DNA from: Bordetella parapertussis
Lineage (GTDB): Bacteria; Pseudomonadota; Gammaproteobacteria; Burkholderiales; SG8-41
Reading direction: 5' to 3'
Length of the DNA stretch: 21,796 bases
Assembly (NCBI GenBank): GCA_945863085.1
Contig: CAMBCD010000008.1
Coordinates: 1-21,796 of the forward strand
The notes beneath the pieces are model-generated. The model was not told the origin of the DNA, did no database searches, and saw nothing but the letters and a program-made list of their open reading frames with translations. The position numbers and the translations under genes are program-made. Positions 15,228-21,796 of this stretch are shown piece by piece. Within the stretch, counting starts at the first letter, position 1. Every line of letters starts with the position of its first letter.

Positions 15228-16577
15228 ATGTTCAACAAAGTCCTAGTAGCCAATCGCGGCGCCGTCGCCGCCCGTGTTCTGCGCGCGCTGAACGCGATGA
15301 AAATTCCGGCGGTCGCCGTGTATTCCGAAGCCGATGCCGGCGCGCCATATCTGGAAATGGCCAGCGAGACTTACGCCATCGGCGCAGCGCCCGCGCGCGA
15401 GAGTTATCTCAACCAGGACCTGATCGTCGAGGTGCTGCGCAAGTCAAAAGCCGATGGCCTGCATCCGGGTTACGGATTCCTGTCGGAAAACTCGGCGTTT
15501 GCACAAAAAGTGATCGACGCCGGCAGCCTTTTTATCGGGCCGTCGCCGAAATGGATCGATGCCATGGGCCACAAGACCCGCGCTCGCGACATCGCCGCGC
15601 AATACGGCATGCCGATGTCGCAGGGCTCCGGTGTGTTGCCCGATGACAATGACGCCATCCTTGCGGCCGCACGCAAGATCGGTTTTCCGGTGCTGGTAAA
15701 GCCCGCCGGTGGCGGTGGCGGTATCGGCATGTTGCCGGCGAAAGATGAAAGCGAATTGCTGGGCGCCGTGGAGCGTTCGCGTTCCATGGCCAGCCGCGGT
15801 TTCGGCACGGCCGAGGTTTACCTCGAAAAACTGATCGAACGTCCGCGCCATGTCGAATTCCAGATCCTCGGTGATGCCCACGGCAGTGCGATGCATTTGT
15901 TCGAGCGCGATTGCTCGACCCAGCGCCGCAACCAGAAAGTCATCGAAGAAGCCCCCGGCCCGCTGATTCCGCGCGACAAGGCGGTGGCTGTCGCCGACCA
16001 GATCGCCGGCATCATGCGCAGCATGGGTTATGACAACATCGGTACCGTTGAAATGCTGCTTGGCGCCGACGGCACTTTCAGCTTTCTTGAAATGAATACC
16101 CGGCTGCAGGTCGAGCATGGCGTGACCGAGGAAGTCACGGGTGTGGATCTGGTGCGTGCGCAGATTCGTTCTGCTGCCGGTGAAAAACTCGCCGACATCC
16201 TGCCGGGCAAACCGGAAATCAGGGGCCATGCCATCCAGGCGCGGGTGTATGCCGAAGATCCGAAAAACTTTTTCCCGTCGCCAGGCAAACTGACGGTGTT
16301 CCGGCCGCCGGCAGGCGAGGGCATCCGCGTCGATACCGGTTATGCCGAAGGCCGCGACGTGACGCCGCATTACGATCCGATGATTGCCAAGGTCATCGTA
16401 CGCGGTGCGACGCGCGAGGTGGCGATTGATCAACTGATCGCGGCGCTGGAAGCCTTCGAAATCCAGGGGCTCAAAAACAACATCCCGGCAGTACTCAACA
16501 TCCTGCGCTCGGAGCCGTTCCGCGCAGGACGCGTGCACACCGGCATCATCAGTGAAGTGACAGGCAAGAAAGTGTAA
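15228..16577 (+). CDS. Biotin carboxylase subunit of an acyl-CoA carboxylase
   Basis: ATP-grasp enzyme that carboxylates biotin on the carrier protein using bicarbonate and ATP. It has 449 residues, the same length as E. coli AccC, with key residues at nearly the same numbers: K116, K158 then GGGGGIGM (161-168), HVE (208-210), QRRNQK with K237, E275, E288 and R292 in EMNTRLQVEH. Small departures are NRGAVA for the usual NRGEIA near the start, MGHK for GDK at 113-116, and VEHGVTE for VEHPVTE. No biotinyl domain is fused; the carrier is the separate 73-residue protein at the head of the operon. It is preceded by the heptamer repeat and followed 9 bases later by the synthetase beta subunit. Confidence 0.95.
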   Translation: MFNKVLVANRGAVAARVLRALNAMKIPAVAVYSEADAGAPYLEMASETYAIGAAPARESYLNQDLIVEVLRKSKADGLHPGYGFLSENSAFAQKVIDAGSLFIGPSPKWIDAMGHKTRARDIAAQYGMPMSQGSGVLPDDNDAILAAARKIGFPVLVKPAGGGGGIGMLPAKDESELLGAVERSRSMASRGFGTAEVYLEKLIERPRHVEFQILGDAHGSAMHLFERDCSTQRRNQKVIEEAPGPLIPRDKAVAVADQIAGIMRSMGYDNIGTVEMLLGADGTFSFLEMNTRLQVEHGVTEEVTGVDLVRAQIRSAAGEKLADILPGKPEIRGHAIQARVYAEDPKNFFPSPGKLTVFRPPAGEGIRVDTGYAEGRDVTPHYDPMIAKVIVRGATREVAIDQLIAALEAFEIQGLKNNIPAVLNILRSEPFRAGRVHTGIISEVTGKKV

Positions 16578-16586
16578 AAAACAGGT

Positions 16587-17291
16587 ATGAACAAACCCAA
16601 TGAAAATCCGGTGGCGGCAGCGCGCAATGCCGGACGCAATGCGCTGGATGAGAGCGCCGGCAAACAACTGTTGTCCGGTTATGGCATTAATGTGCCGCAG
16701 TCGCGGGTGGCCAAGGGCGTGGCCGAGGTCGAAGCGGTGATGAACGGCCTGAAGACCCCGGTGGTGGTCAAGGTCATGTCGCCCGACATCCTGCACAAAA
16801 GCGATGCCGGCGGCGTCAAAATCAACCTGCGCTCAGCCGCTGAAGTCAAAGCCGCAATCGAAGGCATGCTCAGCGCACCGCAGATCAAGGGCGTGCGCAT
16901 CGATGGTTTCCTGATCGAAGAAATGGCACCGGCCGGTCATGAACTGGTGATCGGTGGCCTGCGCGATCCGCAGTTCGGGCCGCTGGTGATGGTCGGGCTG
17001 GGCGGCATTTTTGTTGAAATCCTGAAAGATGTTTCCTTCCGCCTGTGCCCGATTACCCGCATCGATGCCGAAGAGATGATCGCCGAACTGAAGGGCGCAG
17101 CCATCCTCAAGGGTGCGCGCGGCAGCAAACCGGCATCGATGGAAGCGATCATCGACGTGTTGCTGAAGGTGGGCGGTGATAATGGGCTGTTAATGCAGCA
17201 CGCCGCCGACATCAGTGAAGCCGATATCAATCCGTTGATCGTGTCCGATACGGCAGCCGTCGCAGTCGATGCACGTTTTATCCTGGGCTAA
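16587..17291 (+). CDS. ADP-forming acyl-CoA synthetase, beta (ATP-grasp) subunit
   Basis: The 234-residue ATP-grasp half of an NDP-forming acetyl/acyl-CoA synthetase (acid + CoA + ATP = acyl-CoA + ADP + phosphate, reversible). It carries ILHKSDAGGVKINL with H70, matching the phosphohistidine-exchanging His of archaeal beta subunits, plus VKVMSPD, EEMAPAGHELVIG, MVGLGGIFVE and the closing EADINPLIV. In many bacteria alpha and beta are fused in one chain; here they are separate, as in Pyrococcus. It lies 9 bases after the biotin carboxylase gene and 8 bases before alpha. The ribosome site is poor. The acyl group is unknown. Confidence 0.93.
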   Translation: MNKPNENPVAAARNAGRNALDESAGKQLLSGYGINVPQSRVAKGVAEVEAVMNGLKTPVVVKVMSPDILHKSDAGGVKINLRSAAEVKAAIEGMLSAPQIKGVRIDGFLIEEMAPAGHELVIGGLRDPQFGPLVMVGLGGIFVEILKDVSFRLCPITRIDAEEMIAELKGAAILKGARGSKPASMEAIIDVLLKVGGDNGLLMQHAADISEADINPLIVSDTAAVAVDARFILG

Positions 17292-17299
17292 TACAAACA

Positions 17300-18736
17300 A
17301 TGACCGTCATCGAAGAATTCACTCCCCTGTTTGCACCGAAAACCGTGGCCGTGGTCGGCGCCTCGACCAAGGGCAATGCGCTGCCCAATGTATTCATCCG
17401 CCGCATCCGCGAATTCGGTTTCACCGGCGACATTTATCCGATTCATCCCGCGGCTGCAGAAATCGACGGGCTGACCGCCTATAAAAGCCTCGCCGATACG
17501 CCGAAGCCGGTGGATTACGCCTATATCGCCGTATCCGGCGCGCAGATTCCGGCGATGCTGTCGGCGGCCAAGGGCCATGTGCGTTTTGCGCAAGTGGTGT
17601 CCAGCGGTTTCGGCGAAGTGGAAGAAGGCAAAAACCTGCAGGCCGAACTCGCGGATGCTGCGCGCGCCGGCGGCATGCGCCTGCTTGGCCCCAACTGCCT
17701 GGGCATCTACACACCGCGCGGCCATGTGACCTTTACTGAAATCGGCCCGAAGGAAGTCGGCCCGGTCGGCATCGTGTCGCAAAGCGGAGGCCTCGGCACC
17801 GACATCATTCGCCGTGGCCTGTCGCGCGGGCTGAAGTTCTCCGGCCTGGTCACCGTCGGCAATTGCGCCGATGTCACGCCTTCCGACCTGCTCGAGTTTT
17901 ACATCGCGGATCCCCAGACCAAAGTCATCGGGCTCTACATTGAAACCGCCAAGGACGGCCGGCGCCTGTTCGACATTCTGCGCAACGCCAAAGCATCAAA
18001 ACCCGTGGTGATCCTCAAGGGCGGGCGTACGCAGCAAGGCCTGGCGGCAGCCGCTTCGCATACCGGTTCGCTGGCGGGCGATGATCGCGTCTGGGTCGCG
18101 CTGGCACGGCAGACCGGCTGCATGCTGGTCGATACTCTGGATAACTTCATCGACACCTTGCTGATATTCCAGACCCTGACGCCGCGCCCGCAGCGGCCGA
18201 CGCAGAAGGTCGTGCTGTTCGGCAACGGTGGCGGCACCAGCGTGCTGGCGACGGACTATTACTCGCGGCTGGACCTCGACGTCACGCCCTTCGACCAGCA
18301 CATCATCGATGCGCTGGCTGAACTGAAGCTGCCGCCCGGCACCAGCATCACCAACCCGGTGGACTGTCCGGTGGGCACACTGCAGCAGGACGACGGCCGC
18401 GTCGCCGAAAAAATCCTCGACATCATCTACAGCCAGGGCAAACCCGAGGCGCTGGTGATGCACCTCAACCTGTCGGCCTTCGTCGGCCGCACCAAGCCCG
18501 AAGTGCTGGACAACCTGGTGGCTGCCGCGATGCGCGTACAGCAAAAATATCCGGGCCAGTCACATTTCATCCTGGTGCTGCGTTCCGACGGCGAACCGGC
18601 GCTGGAAGCACGCAAGCGCGAATTCCGCGACAAGGCGGTGGCACTGGGGGTGCCGGTGTACGATGAAATGGCCAATGCCGGTCATGCCGTTGCGGCACTG
18701 GCGATTTTCGAACGTTACAAGGCTGCACGGTTGTAA
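17300..18736 (+). CDS. ADP-forming acyl-CoA synthetase, alpha (CoA-binding) subunit
   Basis: 478-residue partner of the preceding gene. An N-terminal Rossmann-like CoA-binding domain (VAVVGAST, 17-23; YPIHP; PVDYAYIAV) is followed by a ligase-CoA domain with SQSGGLGTD (160-168) and SHTGSLAG (253-260), whose H254 corresponds to the catalytic phosphohistidine. A third domain (about 320-478) has NGGGTSVLATD and NPVDCP. Together with beta it can activate an acid at the cost of ATP to ADP, or make ATP from an acyl-CoA. Linkage to a biotin-dependent carboxylase suggests that the activated acid is the carboxylase substrate or product; that is inference. Confidence 0.93.
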   Translation: MTVIEEFTPLFAPKTVAVVGASTKGNALPNVFIRRIREFGFTGDIYPIHPAAAEIDGLTAYKSLADTPKPVDYAYIAVSGAQIPAMLSAAKGHVRFAQVVSSGFGEVEEGKNLQAELADAARAGGMRLLGPNCLGIYTPRGHVTFTEIGPKEVGPVGIVSQSGGLGTDIIRRGLSRGLKFSGLVTVGNCADVTPSDLLEFYIADPQTKVIGLYIETAKDGRRLFDILRNAKASKPVVILKGGRTQQGLAAAASHTGSLAGDDRVWVALARQTGCMLVDTLDNFIDTLLIFQTLTPRPQRPTQKVVLFGNGGGTSVLATDYYSRLDLDVTPFDQHIIDALAELKLPPGTSITNPVDCPVGTLQQDDGRVAEKILDIIYSQGKPEALVMHLNLSAFVGRTKPEVLDNLVAAAMRVQQKYPGQSHFILVLRSDGEPALEARKREFRDKAVALGVPVYDEMANAGHAVAALAIFERYKAARL

Positions 18737-18799
18737 GTGCGTGTGGCCGCGCGCTCTGGTAATCTGCGCGACGATAAGCATTCAACCAGTCAGCATGTG

Positions 18800-19558
18800 A
18801 TGATTTCGACTTTATCGACCGATAAAATTCTCCAAACCGTAGTCGGGATTGTCACCAGACATGTTTCAGCGGGTGCGCCGATCGAGTTGCTCGACATTGG
18901 ATCGGGCACCGGCGCGCTCATTGCCGCGTTGCGTACGGCGCATCCCTGCATCAAAACCCGCGCCTGCGACTACACGGCGAGCCTGATGACCCTTCCGGAC
19001 CAGCCGGTCGATGTGGTGGATCTGAGCCGGGACGGGCTGCCCTACGAAGACGCCTGCTTCGACGTGGTGACCTGCACCGAAGTGGTCGAACATCTGGAAA
19101 ACTACCGCCGGGTGGTTCGCGAAACCTACCGAGTCGTCAAACCCGGCGGACTGGTGGTGTTCACGACGCCCAATGTGCTGAATCTGCAATCGCGCATCCG
19201 ATATCTGTGTTTTGGTTTCTGGAACCTGTTCGGACCACTGCCGATCGGGCGCCGGGAGAATTTTTCTACGGCGGGTCACATTACGCCAGTGCCTTATTTT
19301 TACCTGGCCCATGCCCTCGTCGAGGCGGGCTTCGATCCGCCGCGGTTCACGATCGATAAGGTGCAGCGTTCGGCGCTACCGAAACTGATATTGCTCTGGC
19401 CGCTGATCGCCATCTATAGCGCCTTGGCAATCCACCGCGAGCGGAGAAAATACCGCACCATCGATGCCGGTAACGAAGGCATGGTCCGCGAGATGAACCG
19501 CTTGGACATGCTGCTCGGACGAACCTTGGTCGTATTCGCCCACCGGCCCGCGGCCTGA
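18800..19558 (+). CDS. Class I SAM-dependent methyltransferase, possibly membrane-associated
   Basis: 252 residues from ATG 18800; the frame is open back to the alpha-subunit stop, but the upstream residues are not family-like. There is no clear ribosome site. Motif I is LDIGSGTGA (31-39). An acidic DVVD follows, then FDVVTCTEVVEHLENY (88-102) and YRVVKPGGLVVFTTPN (110-125), as in the Methyltransf_11/UbiE/glycan-modifying type. A hydrophobic stretch LPKLILLWPLIAIYSALAI near 188-206, followed by basic residues, may anchor it to the membrane, as in lipid or polysaccharide methyltransferases. It follows the synthetase operon on the same strand; a functional link is not shown. Confidence 0.85.
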   Translation: MISTLSTDKILQTVVGIVTRHVSAGAPIELLDIGSGTGALIAALRTAHPCIKTRACDYTASLMTLPDQPVDVVDLSRDGLPYEDACFDVVTCTEVVEHLENYRRVVRETYRVVKPGGLVVFTTPNVLNLQSRIRYLCFGFWNLFGPLPIGRRENFSTAGHITPVPYFYLAHALVEAGFDPPRFTIDKVQRSALPKLILLWPLIAIYSALAIHRERRKYRTIDAGNEGMVREMNRLDMLLGRTLVVFAHRPAA

Positions 19559-19601
19559 GCCTGACCCGGACTCAAGCAGTCCGCCTCCACAGGATATCCG
19601 C

Positions 19602-20801
19602 ATGACTTACCAGCACCAGTTTCGCGCCATTGCTTACCCTTTGAGGCTCTACAGCGGCAGGGACGCGCTGGAGAATCTGCCGGCTGAACTGAAGCGCTAT
19701 CGATCGCAGCGCGTTTTCGTGGTCTGCGGCCGCAGCGTGTCGCGCAAGACCGGGCTGATTGACCGCATCGCCAAAATCCTCGGTCCGGCCTATGCCGGCC
19801 GCTACGATGAAATCGAAAAAGACACCACGCTGGCCTCGGTGCAGGCCGCTGCTACGGCGGCCCGTGCCGCCAATGCCGACCTGCTGATCGGGGTCGGCGC
19901 CGGCAGCGTGATCCAGGGCACGCGCGTGGTCGCGGTGCTGCTCGCGGAAAAGGAACCTGTTGATCAACTGATTACCCGGTATCCGGAATACGGCCCGGCA
20001 ATCAGCCCCAAACTGCTCGCGCCCAAGCTGCCGATCATCAACGTGCTGACCGCGGCGACCACGGCGCAGAACCGTGCCGGGTCTGCGGTCAAGGATCCGG
20101 CACGCTCCAGCCGCATGGAATTTTTTGACCCCAAGACCAGGCCGGTGGCGCTGTTCTGGGATGAAGAAGCGCTGCTTACCGCCCCCGTGTCGCTGGCACG
20201 AACAACAGGAACCTCGGTGTTCTGGCGTTCGCTGATGAACCTCGGCGCGCCGCGCATGGTGCCTCTTTCCGAAGGCGACCGCTTGCAGGCGTTTCGGTTG
20301 GCGCGCGGCGCGCTCGCGCGTATGGGCGATCCGCTGGATGCCGGCGCCCGCGTTGAAATGTGCGCCGCCGCCTTTTTGCAGAACCGCGATGCCGATGACG
20401 GCGGCGCGCTGACGGAAAAACACTGGCCCGCGCGCGTGACCTATGCGCTGGCCACCGCGTTGTTCAACCTGCACAGCCATGTCGGGCAGGGCGAAGCCAA
20501 CTCGGCGCTGACGGCCACGGTGATCCGCCATTTCGGCGCACGCGATGCGGAAGCGATGGCGCTGATCGCGCAGGCCTTCGAAGTGAACGATAGCCGTCCC
20601 GCGCATGAACGCGCCGCGGAGGCCGTCGAGAGCGCCTTCGCACAGGCCGGCATGCCGGTGAAACTGCGCGAACTCGATATACCCCGAGACAGCCTGCCGA
20701 CGGTCCTCGAAAATTCATTGAGGAATTTCAACGCCGATCCCAAGCGTGAATTTCTGCGCGAGCGCGAGGCGCTGCTGGCGGCGCTGGACGCAGCCTGGTA
20801 A
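19602..20801 (+). CDS. Iron-containing alcohol dehydrogenase-fold protein lacking the usual metal ligands
   Basis: 399 residues, normal length for the iron-ADH/maleylacetate reductase superfamily. AGGAT lies 8 bases before the ATG. The N-terminal Rossmann-like half has RVFVVCGRSVSRKTGLIDRI and LLIGVGAGSVIQGTR (95-108), where active enzymes have GGGSxxDxAK: the Asp and Lys are missing. In the C-terminal half the Asp...His motif (DAxxHAxE) is replaced around SVFWRSLMN (205-213). One of the two following histidines is retained at LHSHVG (290-295), but the PHG histidine appears as GQG (295-297), with a short deletion. It may be a pseudoenzyme or bind another substrate. Family assignment is good, activity uncertain. 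Confidence 0.85.
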   Translation: MTYQHQFRAIAYPLRLYSGRDALENLPAELKRYRSQRVFVVCGRSVSRKTGLIDRIAKILGPAYAGRYDEIEKDTTLASVQAAATAARAANADLLIGVGAGSVIQGTRVVAVLLAEKEPVDQLITRYPEYGPAISPKLLAPKLPIINVLTAATTAQNRAGSAVKDPARSSRMEFFDPKTRPVALFWDEEALLTAPVSLARTTGTSVFWRSLMNLGAPRMVPLSEGDRLQAFRLARGALARMGDPLDAGARVEMCAAAFLQNRDADDGGALTEKHWPARVTYALATALFNLHSHVGQGEANSALTATVIRHFGARDAEAMALIAQAFEVNDSRPAHERAAEAVESAFAQAGMPVKLRELDIPRDSLPTVLENSLRNFNADPKREFLREREALLAALDAAW

Positions 20802-20870
20802 TCCCCAAGACGGCCTGAACCGCGGGCGGTATCGCAAATGACGGACAGATCGGCTAACCTGCCGTTACCC

Positions 20871-21200
20871 ATGAAATACCTGCTCCTGATCGCGCTGCTG
20901 TTCTCCGGCGGCATTCATGCCGATGCCGCCCCCGAGCCCCTGCGGCTCGCGGCAATGGCCGACTATGGTCAAGAACAGAAAGTCGTGATGTATGCCACCA
21001 GCTGGTGCCCGTACTGCGAGAAGGCGCGCAGTTATTTTCGCCGGCAGGGCATCCCGTATACCGAGTACGACATCGAACGCGATGCCGAAGCGAAGCGGCG
21101 CTATCAGGCGTTCGGCGGGCGGGGCATACCGGTGATTTTTGTTGGCAAGCGCCGGATGAATGGATTCAGCGAATCCGGCTTCAACAAAATTTATCAATAA
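20871..21200 (+). CDS. Exported glutaredoxin-like protein
   Basis: 109 residues from the ATG at 20871, chosen because the segment MKYLLLIALLFSGG then forms a signal peptide ending near ADA/AP; an in-frame ATG at 20838 would add 11 residues before it. The thioredoxin-fold part has SWCPYC (44-49) and the cis-proline loop GIPVIFVG (86-92), both as in glutaredoxins. The active cysteines are C46 and C49. Periplasmic glutaredoxin-like proteins of this type are common in betaproteobacteria; the substrate is unknown. There is no strong ribosome site for either start. It lies 69 bases after the ADH-like gene. Confidence 0.82.
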   Translation: MKYLLLIALLFSGGIHADAAPEPLRLAAMADYGQEQKVVMYATSWCPYCEKARSYFRRQGIPYTEYDIERDAEAKRRYQAFGGRGIPVIFVGKRRMNGFSESGFNKIYQ

Positions 21201-21219
21201 CACCCCTTAAAACTGGTCC

Positions 21220-21241
21220 TTCCAGCGATTGCCGGCTGGAA
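21220..21241. terminator. Weak terminator-like hairpin after the glutaredoxin gene
   Basis: TTCCAGC (21220-21226) pairs with GCTGGAA (21235-21241), loop of 8, followed on the + strand by TTATT. The stem is short and the T run interrupted, so termination would be partial. The rest of 21242-21353 holds a TATGAT box and the ribosome site of the next gene. Confidence 0.4.
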
Positions 21242-21272
21242 TTATTGAATCCGCTGCACAGGTGGCGTGTTC

Positions 21273-21278
21273 TATGAT
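21273..21278 (+). promoter_or_regulatory. Possible -10 box of the 79-residue gene
   Basis: TATGAT matches five of six -10 positions about 75 bases before the ATG at 21354. No -35 is seen at the right distance. Confidence 0.25.
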
Positions 21279-21353
21279 AAAAATCCGGGAAACGGGTTTC
21301 AGAACAGCAGGGCGCAGTCTTTGTGAAGCGGGCAGAACTACAGGGGGCAGGAC

Positions 21354-21593
21354 ATGTTCGCAATCGTCAGCAAAGCCGATGGTTATCCGGTCAGCCGCAG
21401 TGTCGGCGGCGGGCAACCCGATCTCGTCGTGACCTGGACTTCCGGTGACAAGGCCAAAGCCTTCCTCTCCGCCAAGGGCATCGAAGCCGACTACACCGTG
21501 GTCGCGCTCACCGAAGATGCCCTCAACATCATGGCCAAGGCGCTGGGATGCGATGCCGATGCCATTGCCTTCGATTCCTATCCCGAGAAATAA
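21354..21593 (+). CDS. Small protein of unknown function (79 residues)
   Basis: A soluble, acidic 79-residue protein with no signal peptide or membrane helix. AGGGGG and GCAGGAC precede the ATG, supporting the start. The sequence has a VSRSVGGGQPDLVVTWTSGDKAKAFLSAKG core and ends in SYPEK; codon use (GCC, GAT, CTC) matches its neighbours, so it is likely real. No recognised motif and no cysteines apart from one (LGCDADA). It has its own small upstream gap and may be a separate unit. I do not recognise a family. Confidence 0.7.
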   Translation: MFAIVSKADGYPVSRSVGGGQPDLVVTWTSGDKAKAFLSAKGIEADYTVVALTEDALNIMAKALGCDADAIAFDSYPEK

Positions 21594-21656
21594 CCGTACA
21601 CAATAATTGCAACAGGGACGACAGATCAATTTTGTCGTGGCAACGATCGGTACCGA

Positions 21657-21796
21657 ATGAAATACCTGCTGTGCCTGGGCATCCCGCTGCTGCTGCAGGC
21701 CATCCTGACGCTGATCTTCAGCCAGGTCCGATCCGGCGGATCGTTTTTCGGGCTGGCAGCGATGTTGACCGCGCTGCTTGGCATCCCGCTGACGCT
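21657..21796 (+). CDS. Start of a small inner-membrane protein, cut by the window end
   Basis: Open from ATG 21657 to the last base (46 codons visible). The product begins MKYLLCLGIPLLLQAILTLIF, a first membrane helix, then SQVRSGGS, then a second hydrophobic stretch FFGLAAMLTALLGIPLT. This reads as a protein with at least two membrane helices. The ribosome site is weak (GGTACCGA before ATG). The 63-base gap before it contains a small inverted repeat, ACGACA/TGTCGT, of no clear role. No family assigned. Confidence 0.6.
   Translation, partial: MKYLLCLGIPLLLQAILTLIFSQVRSGGSFFGLAAMLTALLGIPLT

Noticed and set aside
15444..16796. A 450-codon open frame antisense to the biotin carboxylase
   Set aside because: Shadow frame; it spans the junction of two well-supported + strand genes.
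19567..19583. Hairpin CGGACT/AGTCCG before the ADH-like gene as a terminator
   Set aside because: No T run follows and it sits only about 18 bases before a start codon; likely chance.
21603..21632. Small inverted repeat ACGACA/TGTCGT before the last gene as a regulatory site
   Set aside because: Short arms, no known operator form, no promoter next to it.

Overview
The window is GC-rich chromosomal DNA that looks betaproteobacterial. The evidence is the gene order PBP1A / hemB / engB / cytochrome c4 / resB-ccsA, the use of System II cytochrome c maturation, an aspartate-type (non-zinc) HemB, and a structured small-RNA candidate divergent from hemB, in the place and orientation described for the anti-hemB RNAs of Burkholderia. 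I cannot name the genus. Genes are closely packed and no stretch longer than 300 bases lacks one. No tRNA, rRNA, CRISPR array, insertion sequence or phage gene was seen.

Bases 1-8157 (core functions). The 3' part of a class A penicillin-binding protein is followed by a small conserved-type protein of unknown role. hemB and engB (ysxC/yihA) are read leftward. Between them lie a candidate four-hairpin sRNA on the + strand, its terminator, and overlapping divergent -10 boxes. Rightward come a diheme cytochrome c4, a strong terminator, and the System II haem-lyase pair resB-ccsA. HemB (haem synthesis), ResB/CcsA (haem attachment) and cytochrome c4 (a product of that route) form a functional neighbourhood.

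Bases 8164-11528 (leftward group). These are a periplasmic glycerophosphodiesterase, a secreted SH3-domain protein, a crotonase-fold enzyme whose two usual catalytic glutamates are replaced, and an FCD-type GntR regulator. The regulator diverges from the next block across a strikingly symmetric operator/promoter region.

Bases 11666-18736 (rightward metabolic operon). A free-standing biotin carrier protein, two different carboxyltransferase subunits, a biotin carboxylase, and the beta and alpha subunits of an ADP-forming acyl-CoA synthetase lie in one direction. Together they could make or break an acyl-CoA thioester with ATP/ADP exchange and (de)carboxylate it. The substrate cannot be read from the sequence. 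The operon carries a tandem palindrome pair before the first carboxyltransferase gene and a nine-unit heptamer repeat palindrome before the biotin carboxylase gene. This is the best candidate here for an undescribed system.

Bases 18800-21796. A SAM methyltransferase, an iron-alcohol-dehydrogenase-fold protein that has lost its metal ligands, an exported glutaredoxin-like protein, a 79-residue unknown, and the start of a small membrane protein that runs off the window.
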